Source of the DNA: Duganella sp. 1224
GTDB lineage: Bacteria; Pseudomonadota; Gammaproteobacteria; Burkholderiales; Burkholderiaceae_D
DNA length: 64,000 nucleotides
NCBI RefSeq assembly: GCF_013408245.1
Contig: NZ_JACBYS010000002.1
Location: forward strand, 310,001-374,000
Direction: 5' to 3'
A program made the position numbers and the translations under genes. The notes under the pieces are model-generated. The model saw only the letters and a program-made list of their open reading frames with translations. It made no database searches and had not been told where the DNA came from. Shown one piece after another: positions 36,323 through 45,467 of this stretch. Numbering within the stretch: position 1 is the stretch's first letter; every line of letters begins with the position of its first letter.

Positions 36323-36378
36323 CAACACACCCAACTACCAACACACTGTATCATTGCTAAAAAATTAAGGAGTTTTGT

Positions 36379-36669
36379 ATGAACCTTCGCCCTTTGAACG
36401 ATCGCGTCATCGTCAAACGTCTGGACCAAGAGACCAAAACTGCGTCCGGCCTGATCATCCCTGATGCGGCTGCTGAGAAACCAGACCAAGGCGAAGTCCT
36501 GGCTGTTGGCAATGGCAAGATCCTGGACGACGGCAAAGTCCGTCCGCTGGATGTCAAAGTAGGCGACCGCGTCCTGTTCGGCAAGTACGCCGGCCAGACC
36601 GTCAAGATCGACGGCCAGGAACTGATGGTCATGCGCGAAGAAGACATCATGGCGATCGTCACCAAGTAA
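36379..36669 (+). CDS. groES: Co-chaperonin GroES
   Basis: 96-residue 10-kDa chaperonin, the usual size. It begins [21 protein letters not shown] and has the mobile loop ([16 protein letters not shown]) that docks on GroEL, and the conserved [11 protein letters not shown] segment. TAAGGAG precedes the ATG. It is the first gene of the heat-shock operon under the CIRCE operator, with groEL 46 bases downstream. Confidence 0.98.
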   Translation: MNLRPLNDRVIVKRLDQETKTASGLIIPDAAAEKPDQGEVLAVGNGKILDDGKVRPLDVKVGDRVLFGKYAGQTVKIDGQELMVMREEDIMAIVTK

Positions 36670-36685
36670 TGCTTGGCTGAACTGA

Positions 36686-38365
<1,680 letters not shown>

Positions 38366-38396
38366 TCCTGCCGGCCGGCTGACTTAGCCTGCCAAC

Positions 38397-38433
38397 AAAA
38401 GCCCGCGCAGCTTCGGCGACGCGGGCTTTTTTT
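38397..38433 (+). terminator. Terminator of the groES-groEL operon
   Basis: Stem GCCCGCG / CGCGGGC (38401-38407 with 38420-38426) with a 12-base loop, followed by seven T. It lies 31 bases beyond the groEL stop and is the clearest plus-strand terminator in the window. Confidence 0.93.
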
Positions 38434-38453
38434 CGTCTGTTACACTGGTGCTT

Positions 38454-38906
38454 ATGAAATTACTTCCTCTTCTGTTCGCCGCCTTGCCGGCGCTGGCCAT
38501 GGCGCAGGCGTTGCCGCCGGTGCTGCATCCCGATCAACTGACCGCGATTCAGGCGGCGCCCGGCGTCACGCTGTGGGAACTGAGCGGCCGTACCGCGCCG
38601 GCCGGCGCCCGCAGCGACAAGGTCAGCGTGGCGCTGTTCCGCCTGGAACCGGGCAAGGCCAGCGCCTGGAGCCATAACAAGCTGGGCGAGGAATCGTTCT
38701 TCGTGCTGAGCGGCGAGGGCGAGGTCTGGACCGATGGCAAGGTGCAGGCGGTGAAGCCGGGTTCGTACATCGTCATCCAGCCCGCCACCGTGCGCTCGAT
38801 CCGCGCCAGCAAGGGCGTGCCGTTGACGTTTTACGCCGTCACCTCGCCCGCGTGGAGCAGCGACGACGACGTGCTGACCACCGTGCCCGCCGGCGCGCCG
38901 AAATAA
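38454..38906 (+). CDS. Secreted small cupin-domain protein
   Basis: 150 residues from the ATG at 38454. The signal peptide is MKLLPLLFAALPALAMA with cleavage before QALPP. The remainder is a single cupin barrel (LFRLEPGKASAWSHNKLGEESFFVLSGEGEVWTDG, then VKPGSYIVIQPATVRSI), with a likely metal-binding His and Glu in the first motif. Cupins of this kind bind a metal and a small ligand; no reaction can be assigned. The gene follows the groEL terminator and appears to stand alone. A GTG six bases upstream is a less likely start. Confidence 0.85.
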   Translation: MKLLPLLFAALPALAMAQALPPVLHPDQLTAIQAAPGVTLWELSGRTAPAGARSDKVSVALFRLEPGKASAWSHNKLGEESFFVLSGEGEVWTDGKVQAVKPGSYIVIQPATVRSIRASKGVPLTFYAVTSPAWSSDDDVLTTVPAGAPK

Positions 38907-39030
38907 TCGCCCCATCCTGGCGCGGGTAAAGGCGGGAACGACCGTCACCACCGGGCGCGCCGGGCGAACGCCCGGCTTGCCTGGCTACTGCGCCGGCTGC
39001 ATGCCGGCATGCGGAGGTGCCTGGGGTGAC

Positions 39031-39453
39031 TCAGGCGTCGCTGTAGGCGGCTTCGAGGTCTTCGCGGCGCGGGGCGTCGGCGATGTGGAGGATCAGGGTG
39101 TGCTTCAGGTCGGCCGGGTGCGCGGCGCGGTGACGGGCGTACCAGAAGACTTCGTCCAGCTCATCGTCCTCGTGCGCGGTGACCAGCACGCGGCGCTCGT
39201 CGGGGACGTCTTCGTAGTTGACAGCCTCCAGCGCCGCGTCCTCGATCGCCTCGCGCCACTGTTCGCTGTCTTGGCCCCACACTAGCACGTACAGGCTGCC
39301 GGAGTCGATCAGCCAGCGGCTGACGTCCCACATCATCGGCTCCTGCACGTCGGCGTCGGCGACGAGGATGGTTTTGAACTGGCGCAAGCCTTCCAGCGCC
39401 GGCAAGTCGCTGGAAGGGGTCAGATGAAGATAGTTGAGGGTGGAATTCAGCAT
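39031..39453 (-). CDS. Hypothetical acidic protein
   Basis: 140 residues, rich in Asp and Glu, without signal peptide or membrane segment. It begins MLNSTLNYLHLTPSSDLPAL and has alternating strand/helix patterns (FKTILVADADVQEP, SGSLYVLVWGQDSEQWREAIEDAALEAVNYEDVP, RRVLVTAHEDDELDEVFWYARH). This order suggests a small alpha/beta fold; similar proteins of unknown function occur in other bacteria (possibly the DUF7684 group, from memory). Neighbours give no clear clue. Confidence 0.75.
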   Translation of the reverse strand: MLNSTLNYLHLTPSSDLPALEGLRQFKTILVADADVQEPMMWDVSRWLIDSGSLYVLVWGQDSEQWREAIEDAALEAVNYEDVPDERRVLVTAHEDDELDEVFWYARHRAAHPADLKHTLILHIADAPRREDLEAAYSDA

Positions 39454-39671
39454 GACCGCATTCTCGCCGGATCAGCCCAATCCCGCAAGCCTGGCCTTAG
39501 CACGGATCGAGCGCAATGGTGAACTTGCCGCTGGCGTCCATCGCGCCCTACCCGCTCGATTCCTGCTGGCTGCCCCTGCTGAGATCGGCGCCGTTGGCAA
39601 ACGTGGCGCCACGTGCGGACAGGGCGAACGCCAGCCGCACGCCGCCCATCGCAAAGAGTTGAGATGTCGGG

Positions 39672-40553
39672 TTAGCCGAAGCGCGCGGCCGGTACGCCGG
39701 GCACGTCAACGCGCACGGCGAAGACGGCGCCGGTCAGCGGATGGGCGGCCAGTTGCTCGGGCGTGTTGTCCTCGCGCGCGGTGGTGATGAACAGCGTTTT
39801 CAGGTCATCGCCGCCGAAGGTACAGGAGGCGGGATTGCGCACCGGCACGGTGATCGTCTCCAGCAGCGCGCCCTCCGGCGAATAACGGCAGACGCGGCTG
39901 CCGCCCCACTGGGCGATCCACACGCAGCCTGCGCTGTCGACCGTCATGCCGTCCGGCGAGCCTTCGCCGTCGCCGAACTGGCGCCACACGCGCGGCGCGC
40001 CCAGCGTGCCGTCGGCGGCCAGCGGATAGGCGTAGGTGCGGCCTTCGTAGCTGTCGGTGTGGTACATGGTGGCGCCGTCCAGGCTGAAGGTCGGGCCGTT
40101 GCAGATGTGGTATTCGTTGTCGGCCGCGTGCAGCTGGTGGTCGGTGTCCAGGCGGAACAGCGTGCCGACCGCCTGCGCGTAGTCGGTGTTGTGCATGGAA
40201 CCGGCCCAGATGCGGCCGGCGCTGTCGACCTTGGCGTCGTTCATGCGCAGGCCGCTGCCCTCGGCGAACGGACGGTGCAGGTACTCGATGCGCAGTTCCG
40301 GCTCCAGCCACACGCGGGCGATGCCGTCGCGCAGGCCGGCCATGAAACCGTCGCCGTCGCGGCGGGCGATCAGCCAGCAGATGTAGTCCGGCATGGTCCA
40401 GCTGCGGCGCGCGCCGCCGGCGCTGTCCACCGAGTGCAGGGTCTGGTTCTTGAGGTCGACAAAGTACAGGCGGTTCTGTTCCGCCACCCACAGCGGGCCT
40501 TCGCCCAGTTGCGCGCCCACGTCCCACAGGCACTGCACATCATGCTTGCTCAT
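39672..40553 (-). CDS. SMP-30/gluconolactonase family lactonase (galactonate operon)
   Basis: 293-residue beta-propeller lactonase. It has the complete family motifs: the metal-binding LGEGPLWVAEQNRLYFVD, GLRMNDAKVDSAGRIWAGSM, CNGPTFSLDGATMYHTDS and GSPDGMTVDSAGCVWIAQWGG. It is closer to the SMP-30 consensus than the copy at 18948. Immediately upstream on the same strand are dgoA and dgoK, so it likely opens D-galactono-lactone to galactonate in the cytoplasm. Spacing to dgoA is 32 bases. L-arabinono- or gluconolactone are alternative substrates. Confidence 0.9.
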   Translation of the reverse strand: MSKHDVQCLWDVGAQLGEGPLWVAEQNRLYFVDLKNQTLHSVDSAGGARRSWTMPDYICWLIARRDGDGFMAGLRDGIARVWLEPELRIEYLHRPFAEGSGLRMNDAKVDSAGRIWAGSMHNTDYAQAVGTLFRLDTDHQLHAADNEYHICNGPTFSLDGATMYHTDSYEGRTYAYPLAADGTLGAPRVWRQFGDGEGSPDGMTVDSAGCVWIAQWGGSRVCRYSPEGALLETITVPVRNPASCTFGGDDLKTLFITTAREDNTPEQLAAHPLTGAVFAVRVDVPGVPAARFG

Positions 40554-40585
40554 CAGTTCGATCCGGTTAAATTAGACAGCCGCCA

Positions 40586-41209
40586 TCATACGGCCAAAGC
40601 GCGCCAGGTGTTGACGAAGGATGCCGCGCGTTCTTGCAATTGCGCCAGCGTGACGCCGGGCGTGTACAGCGCGCCGCCGATGCCGAAACCGGTGGCGCCG
40701 GCCTTGACCCAGTCGGCCATGGTGTCCGGCGCCACGCCGCCGACCGGCCACACCGGCGTGCCGGCCGGCAGCACGCTCTTGAGTGCCTTGATGCCGCCGT
40801 GGCCGACCGACTCGGCCGGGAAAATCTTCAGCGCGTGGGCGCCGGCGTCCAGCGCGGCAAACGCCTCGGTCGGCGTGGCCACGCCCGGCGCGCAGTACAT
40901 GCCGAGATCGGCGGCGCGGCGGATCACCGCCGGCACGCAGTTCGGCGACACCAGCAGGCGGCCGCCGGCCGCGTGCACGGCTTCCACGTGCTCGACAGTG
41001 AGCATGGTGCCGCCGCCGACCAGCGTGTCCGGCAGGTTCAACGCGACGATGGCCCGGATGGCCTCGATGGCGCCCGGCCGGTTCAGCGGCACTTCCAGCG
41101 CGCGGAAGCCGGCCGCGTGCAGCACCTTGGCCACATCGGCCGCCTCGGCGGGATCGAGGCCGCGCAGGATGGCGACCAGCGGTGTATTGGGATGGGAAAC
41201 AGTCGTCAT
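40586..41209 (-). CDS. dgoA: 2-dehydro-3-deoxy-6-phosphogalactonate aldolase
   Basis: 207-residue class I aldolase that cleaves 2-dehydro-3-deoxy-6-phosphogalactonate to pyruvate and glyceraldehyde 3-phosphate. The Schiff-base lysine is K128 in HALKIFPAE; E39 (LEVPLN) and R16 (ILRG) complete the active site. GGGTMLT and VWPVGGVAPDTM are also present. Length and motif order fit the DgoA/Eda family; specificity for the galacto form is inferred from dgoK next door. It starts two bases after the dgoK stop, so the two are coupled. Confidence 0.93.
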   Translation of the reverse strand: MTTVSHPNTPLVAILRGLDPAEAADVAKVLHAAGFRALEVPLNRPGAIEAIRAIVALNLPDTLVGGGTMLTVEHVEAVHAAGGRLLVSPNCVPAVIRRAADLGMYCAPGVATPTEAFAALDAGAHALKIFPAESVGHGGIKALKSVLPAGTPVWPVGGVAPDTMADWVKAGATGFGIGGALYTPGVTLAQLQERAASFVNTWRALAV

Positions 41210-41211
41210 GA

Positions 41212-42105
41212 TCAGGCCTTAAGGAATTGGGAAATGGCGGTGCAGTACACCTGATGTGGGTCCAGCACTGCGCAGTGCAAGCCAAAGTGGCGGGCGGCCA
41301 GCGCATAGCGCGCGGCCAGCGCCGGCGAGCCGATGACGGCGATGCCCTGCCCTTCGGCCGCGCGCGCGGCGGCGGCAAATTCGGCGCCGATCAGCAAGCC
41401 GCTGACGGTGGCGGCCGCCTGCTCGGCAGGCGCCGCGCGCGACACCACGCCGGCCCGTACACGGAACAGGCTGTTCGACAGCGGCTCGTGGCGCGCCGCC
41501 TGGTGGAGGCCGGTGGCAAAGCCCTCGGCATCGCTGCTGTCGCCGCCCATCATCGCCGCCAGCGTGCCGCCCTTGGACAGCATGGCAAACAACTCGCCGG
41601 TCATGTAGGTGGCGAACGACTGGATCACGCCGTCGCGCAGCAGCACCCACTTGCTGTGGGTGCCTGGCAGCACCAGCCAGCCGTCGCGGTGGCCCTGCAG
41701 GACCGCGCCCAGCAACTGGGTTTCCTCGCCGCGCATGACGTCGGCGGCGGCGCCGTGGCGGTACACATAGCCGGGCACGATGGTGGCGCGGCCGGCCCAG
41801 GCCGGGTCGGTGACCGGCGCCAGGTGGCGCGGCAACTGTTCCAGCGGCACCGAGGCGTCGAGGTAGCCGACTTCCTGCCAGCCGGAGGCGCTGCCCACCA
41901 TGCCGGACATGATGACCGGCACGTCGGCCGGCAGCCGCATGGCGTCCAGCAGGCCGGCCAGCGCGGCGCCGAAGTGCTCGCGCCCGCCGACCGCCAGCAT
42001 GCCCAGGCCATCCTCATGCTCGGCCAGGCAGGCGCCGGTCTGATCTATCAGATAGGCGCGCCGGTTGCTGGTGCCCCAATCGATCCCCACTATGTGCTTG
42101 TTCAC
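41212..42105 (-). CDS. dgoK: 2-dehydro-3-deoxygalactonokinase
   Basis: About 297 residues; phosphorylates 2-dehydro-3-deoxygalactonate with ATP. The N-terminal phosphate loop is IVGIDWGTSNRRAY. PVIMSGMVGSASGWQEV, LPGTHSKWV and ATYMTGELFAMLSKG are typical of DgoK. Two starts are possible: ATG at 42111, and GTG at 42105. I prefer the GTG because AAGGA lies seven bases before it but only one base before the ATG. It heads the operon dgoK-dgoA-lactonase. A LysR-box-like sequence lies about 80 bases upstream. Confidence 0.93.
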   Translation of the reverse strand: MNKHIVGIDWGTSNRRAYLIDQTGACLAEHEDGLGMLAVGGREHFGAALAGLLDAMRLPADVPVIMSGMVGSASGWQEVGYLDASVPLEQLPRHLAPVTDPAWAGRATIVPGYVYRHGAAADVMRGEETQLLGAVLQGHRDGWLVLPGTHSKWVLLRDGVIQSFATYMTGELFAMLSKGGTLAAMMGGDSSDAEGFATGLHQAARHEPLSNSLFRVRAGVVSRAAPAEQAAATVSGLLIGAEFAAAARAAEGQGIAVIGSPALAARYALAARHFGLHCAVLDPHQVYCTAISQFLKA

Positions 42106-42183
42106 AGGCATATCCTTTACTGATGCTGCCTCGATGGTACGAAAAACCGCCCTCAACAGCCAATGAATTATCGCGCCGGAGTA

Positions 42184-42198
42184 ATACCAAAATAATAT
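42184..42198. promoter_or_regulatory. Candidate LysR site upstream of dgoK
   Basis: ATACCAA-N4-ATAT, sharing ATACCAA and the end TAT with the perfect dyad at 17894-17908 before the TonB receptor. Both lie 80-110 bases upstream of galactose-related genes and read in the same relative direction. Joint control by the GbpR-like regulator is a hypothesis. Confidence 0.35.
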
Positions 42199-42285
42199 AG
42201 GCAAGTCACGGAACAATAGCAACGAGACAAGCAAAATCGCGTAAAAAACGGGCAAAAGTTGCCCCTGAGATGCCTTTAGTTTAGT

Positions 42286-42912
42286 ATGGCCGACTATAAA
42301 ATCCGTCTTCTGAATCCCCTCATGGAATTAAGCAAGCAGTCCTCCCGCAAACTGGTCATCGCCGGCGTCGCCACGACCGTCATTGCGCTGGGTTTGGCCG
42401 CCTACTTCGCCAGCTCGCCCACCGCTGAATCGCACGTGGTGGTCAAGGCGCCGGTGACGGCGCCATCCAGCGCCAGCAGCGCGGCCTCGGCCAAAAAGCC
42501 GGCGCCGGCCGCCACGCCGCAGCGCCCGGCCGAGATCAAGGATCCGGCGCCGCCGGGCGAACCGCGCGCCATCCGTACCAAGGAGCAAGGCGCGGCCGCC
42601 CTGATGGCGCTGCCGGAACTGCAAGCTTGGTCGGCGCTGATCGAAAAAAATACCAATGGCAAGGCCCACGGCGGCCTGCTGGAATACGACCCGGTGCCAC
42701 GCAAGCTGAACGGCAAGAACTACTGGCAGTTCAGCTTCGTGGAAAACAGCGCCGAGTCGGCGCTGCGCTGGGAAAGCTTCCTGGTGTCCTCCAGCGACGA
42801 TGAAATCCTGGTGGAGGACGCCGCCAACGACGAGGTCATCAGCCTGGGACGCTGGCGCCGCGAAAAGCATCCGGACAAGCGCACCAGCTTCGACGCCCCG
42901 GCGCCGCACTAA
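42286..42912 (+). CDS. Hypothetical membrane-anchored protein
   Basis: 208 residues. A basic start is followed by one membrane helix (about 22-43: KLVIAGVATTVIALGLAAYF), then a long Ala/Pro/Ser-rich linker (about 50-100), and a compact C-terminal domain from ALMALPELQAWSALIEKNTNG to SLGRWRREKHPDK. This shape suggests an inner-membrane anchor with a periplasmic domain held on a flexible linker. No family was recognised. The ATG at 42322 is an alternative start and would put the helix nearer the N-terminus. It ends six bases before the convergent MFS gene. Confidence 0.7.
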   Translation: MADYKIRLLNPLMELSKQSSRKLVIAGVATTVIALGLAAYFASSPTAESHVVVKAPVTAPSSASSAASAKKPAPAATPQRPAEIKDPAPPGEPRAIRTKEQGAAALMALPELQAWSALIEKNTNGKAHGGLLEYDPVPRKLNGKNYWQFSFVENSAESALRWESFLVSSSDDEILVEDAANDEVISLGRWRREKHPDKRTSFDAPAPH

Positions 42913-42918
42913 GCCACA

Positions 42919-44160
42919 CTAGGCCGCCTTGGCCTCCCCCGCCGGCGCCGCCGGCGCGGCGGCGCCGCGCACCTGCCCCACCCACAGCACCGTCAGCACC
43001 GCCAGCCCGGCGGCAATCCAGCCATTCAGCCCATAGCCGGCGATATGGCCGGACGCCGCCGTGTGCAAGGTCAGCCCGCCCAGCAGCGCGCCGATGCCGG
43101 TGCCCATCTGCTGGATCGCCGAGTTGGCGCTGAGGAAGGCGCCACGCCGCGCTGGCTCCGGCACCGTGGTCATCAGCGCCTGCATCGGAATATTGCGGCC
43201 CGACGCCAGCACCATGAAGAACGGGAAGAACAGCATCACGCCCACCAGCGGCACCACCGGCATGTGGGTGATGAACAGCACCGGCACAATGAACAGCAGC
43301 GAAACGATGCGGTACACCTTCTGCGCGCCATACCGGTCCGACCACTTGCCGATCAGGCGCGCGGTGAAGAAGGTCGCCAGGCCGCCGGCCAGGTACACAT
43401 AGGTGATCTCGGCCGGCTGCAGGCCGACGTTGCTGACCAGCACAGGCGAGATGAAGGGAATCACCATCATGCCGGTCATCATGTTGACCACCGACAGCAG
43501 GAAGGCCTTCAGGTGTTGCGGCTTCCGGTACAGCGCCACCAGGTTGGGCAGCACCTCGGCCAGCGGCACGCGGTTGGGCAGGTGGCTGTCCAGCGCCGGC
43601 AGCACGCGCGCGGCCAGCAGCAGAATCGGCAGCGAGCACAGCACCAGGATGTAGAACGGCGACGCCCAGCCATAGTGGGCGGCCAGCATGACCCCGGTCG
43701 GCACGCCGGCCACCGAGGCCATGCTGAACGAGGTCATGACGATGCCGGTGGCGGCGCCGCGCCGGTTGGCCGGAATCAGGTCGCCGATGATGGCCATGAC
43801 GATGGCGCCGAGGATGCCGCCGGTCAGCCCGGCGAACGCGCGCGACAGCACCAGCACATGGAAGTTGGGCGCGACCGCGCACGCCAGGTTGGACAGCGTG
43901 AACAACGCAAACACGGTCAGCAGCAGCTTGCGGCGGTCGAAGCGGTCGATATACATCGCCGCCGCCAGGCCGGAGAGGCCGGCGCACCAGGCGTAGGCCG
44001 ACACCGCGCCCGACACGGCGGCCGGCTCGATGGCAAACGCGTGCATCAGCTGCGGCGCCAGCGGCATCATCACCATGAAATCCATGATGACGGTGAACTG
44101 CGTCAGCGCCAGCAGCCACAGCACCAGGCGCTCGCGCGCCGGAGTCAGGGGCAGGCTCAT
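42919..44160 (-). CDS. MFS efflux-type transporter
   Basis: 413 residues with twelve predicted helices. The N-terminus LVLWLLALTQFTVIMDFMVMMPLAPQLM and the segment DRFDRRKLLLTVFALFTL are typical of DHA1/AraJ-type exporters, and TGIVMTSFSMASVAGVPTGVMLA is the antiporter motif C region. It overlaps the PadR gene by four bases (ATGA), so it is the direct partner of a metal-responsive-looking repressor. Export of a metal chelate, siderophore or drug is possible. The short C-terminal tail is Ala/Pro-rich. Confidence 0.88.
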   Translation of the reverse strand: MSLPLTPARERLVLWLLALTQFTVIMDFMVMMPLAPQLMHAFAIEPAAVSGAVSAYAWCAGLSGLAAAMYIDRFDRRKLLLTVFALFTLSNLACAVAPNFHVLVLSRAFAGLTGGILGAIVMAIIGDLIPANRRGAATGIVMTSFSMASVAGVPTGVMLAAHYGWASPFYILVLCSLPILLLAARVLPALDSHLPNRVPLAEVLPNLVALYRKPQHLKAFLLSVVNMMTGMMVIPFISPVLVSNVGLQPAEITYVYLAGGLATFFTARLIGKWSDRYGAQKVYRIVSLLFIVPVLFITHMPVVPLVGVMLFFPFFMVLASGRNIPMQALMTTVPEPARRGAFLSANSAIQQMGTGIGALLGGLTLHTAASGHIAGYGLNGWIAAGLAVLTVLWVGQVRGAAAPAAPAGEAKAA

Positions 44161-44684
44161 AGCGCGTTGATGTCCTCGGCCGCCTTGCGCAGGATGGCGC
44201 GGATCTGCTCGATGCGTTCCGGGCTGTGGTGGCTGGCGCGCGCCTGCTCAATGGCGGCGTGCTTCAGCTCGTGCATGACGGCGCGCAGGCCGTCGCGGTG
44301 CGCGTCGCCTTCCGTCAGGCGGGCCAGGATGGCGTCGACGAACTGGCGGTTCTCGGCCAGGAAGGCCTCGCCCTCCGGCGTGATGGTGTGCAGCTTCTTG
44401 TTGCCGTCGGCGGAGGCGACCACGTGGCCCATGTCCAGCAGCATGGACAGCAGCGGATAGATCGCCCCCGGGCTGGGCGAATAGCCGCCGCCGGAACGCT
44501 GCTCCAGCTCCTTGATGATCTGGTAGCCGTGGCGCGGCTTCTCGGCGATCAATTGCAGCACGACATAGCGCATGGCGCCGGCGTCGAACATCTTCGGGCC
44601 CCGGCCGCGCGGGCCGGGACCGCCGTGGTGGTGGTGATGGCCATGCGGGCCGTGCGGGTGATGATGGTGATGGAATCCAAACAC
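44157..44684 (-). CDS. PadR-family repressor with His-rich N-terminus (YqjI-like)
   Basis: 175 residues from a GTG at 44684, chosen for AAGGAG six bases upstream. The first 25 residues hold ten His in two runs (FHHHHHPHGPHGHHHHHGG), likely a metal-binding arm. The PadR winged helix follows (MRYVVLQLIAEKPRHGYQIIKELEQ, YSPSPGAIYPLLSMLLDMG), with a C-terminal dimerisation helix. E. coli YqjI has the same plan, a His-rich nickel-sensing arm before a PadR domain, and represses a neighbouring gene. Here the partner is an MFS exporter. A 31-bp palindrome lies directly before the start. Confidence 0.9.
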   Translation of the reverse strand: MFGFHHHHHPHGPHGHHHHHGGPGPRGRGPKMFDAGAMRYVVLQLIAEKPRHGYQIIKELEQRSGGGYSPSPGAIYPLLSMLLDMGHVVASADGNKKLHTITPEGEAFLAENRQFVDAILARLTEGDAHRDGLRAVMHELKHAAIEQARASHHSPERIEQIRAILRKAAEDINAL

Positions 44685-44694
44685 GATAAACTCC

Positions 44695-44725
44695 TTAAGA
44701 TATAACTTAATACGATATATCTTAA
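44695..44725. promoter_or_regulatory. Palindromic operator of the PadR gene
   Basis: Perfect ten-base arms TTAAGATATA / TATATCTTAA around an 11-base centre. It begins inside the ribosome-binding site region of the PadR-MFS operon. PadR proteins usually bind AT-rich dyads over their own promoter, so this is the likely autoregulatory site. It is the only AT-only stretch nearby. Confidence 0.8.
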
Positions 44726-44736
44726 CACATCTCCAC

Positions 44737-44830
44737 ACTCCGGGGTCAGGTCCTCCATTTCTACACGACCTCTGCCGTACGCGTGCGTACGGCAGAGGTC
44801 GTGTAGAAATGGAGGACCTGACCCCGGAGT
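44737..44830. repeat. 94-bp near-perfect palindrome, 46-nt arms
   Basis: Arms 44737-44782 and 44785-44830 are exact reverse complements with only a two-base loop (GT). The outer ends are ACTCCGGGGTCAGG and complement; the apex reads CCGTACGC-gt-GCGTACGG. The ends GGGGTCAG and apex CCGTA match the palindromes at 1793 and 35358, while the intervening stem is different. It begins at the base after the EF-hand gene's stop codon and lies upstream of the PadR operator. It would extrude as a cruciform or fold into a 46-bp RNA stem. Confidence 0.96.
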
Positions 44831-45379
44831 TTAGCGCTCGTTGCCGGATTGTTTGGCGTATTGGGCGGCCAGCTCTTTGCCCTTTTGCATGAAGGCGGCG
44901 TAGGCGTTCAGGTCGAGGTGGCCGTCGTCGCCGTTGATGTAGGAGTTCAGCAGGTTCTTGAACAGGTCGTTGCCGCTGGCGATGCTGTCCTTGACGCCCT
45001 GGATGTATTCGTCCGGCGAGACCTTGCCGTCGCCCGAGGCGTCGAAGGTGGCGAACAGTTTTTTCGCGTCGTCGGCGCTGACGCCGATGCGCGCCAGTTG
45101 CTTGCCGAATTCGTCGGCGTCGATTTGCTGGTCCTGGTTGCCGTCGCCCGCCACCAGCATCTCCGGCGACCGCAGCACCGCCAACGGCGTGGCTTTCAGC
45201 GCGCTGGCGTCGCGCTCAATCACGTTCATGGAACTGCCGTCGCTGAGCGTGACGATCGACGACTTGCCGTCGCCGCTTGGCGTTGACGTTACCGCCGGCT
45301 TGGCGGCGCCGGCGCTGTCATTGTTGCTTGGGGCGGCAGAATAGCCGCCGCTTGCTGAGTTGATGCCCGAAATAGCCAT
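44831..45379 (-). CDS. EF-hand calcium-binding protein
   Basis: 182 residues. Two canonical EF-hand loops are seen: D79-x-N-x-D..E90 (DGNQDQQIDADE) and D113-x-S-x-D..E124 (DASGDGKVSPDE). A third degenerate loop is near 153 (NGDDGHLDLNAY). The N-terminal 75 residues are Ser/Ala/Gly-rich without a signal peptide, so it is probably cytoplasmic or exported by a leaderless route. Its role (calcium buffer or sensor) is not known. Its stop abuts the 94-bp palindrome, and Glk-RpiR lies 88 bases upstream on the same strand. Confidence 0.87.
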   Translation of the reverse strand: MAISGINSASGGYSAAPSNNDSAGAAKPAVTSTPSGDGKSSIVTLSDGSSMNVIERDASALKATPLAVLRSPEMLVAGDGNQDQQIDADEFGKQLARIGVSADDAKKLFATFDASGDGKVSPDEYIQGVKDSIASGNDLFKNLLNSYINGDDGHLDLNAYAAFMQKGKELAAQYAKQSGNER

Positions 45380-45467
45380 GATCGTGCTCCCTGATGTGTT
45401 GAGTTGATGAGCACGATATCGCCACTAAAAGTCGCAACTTGAGAAAATACCTCGATCGGTGGAGTGC

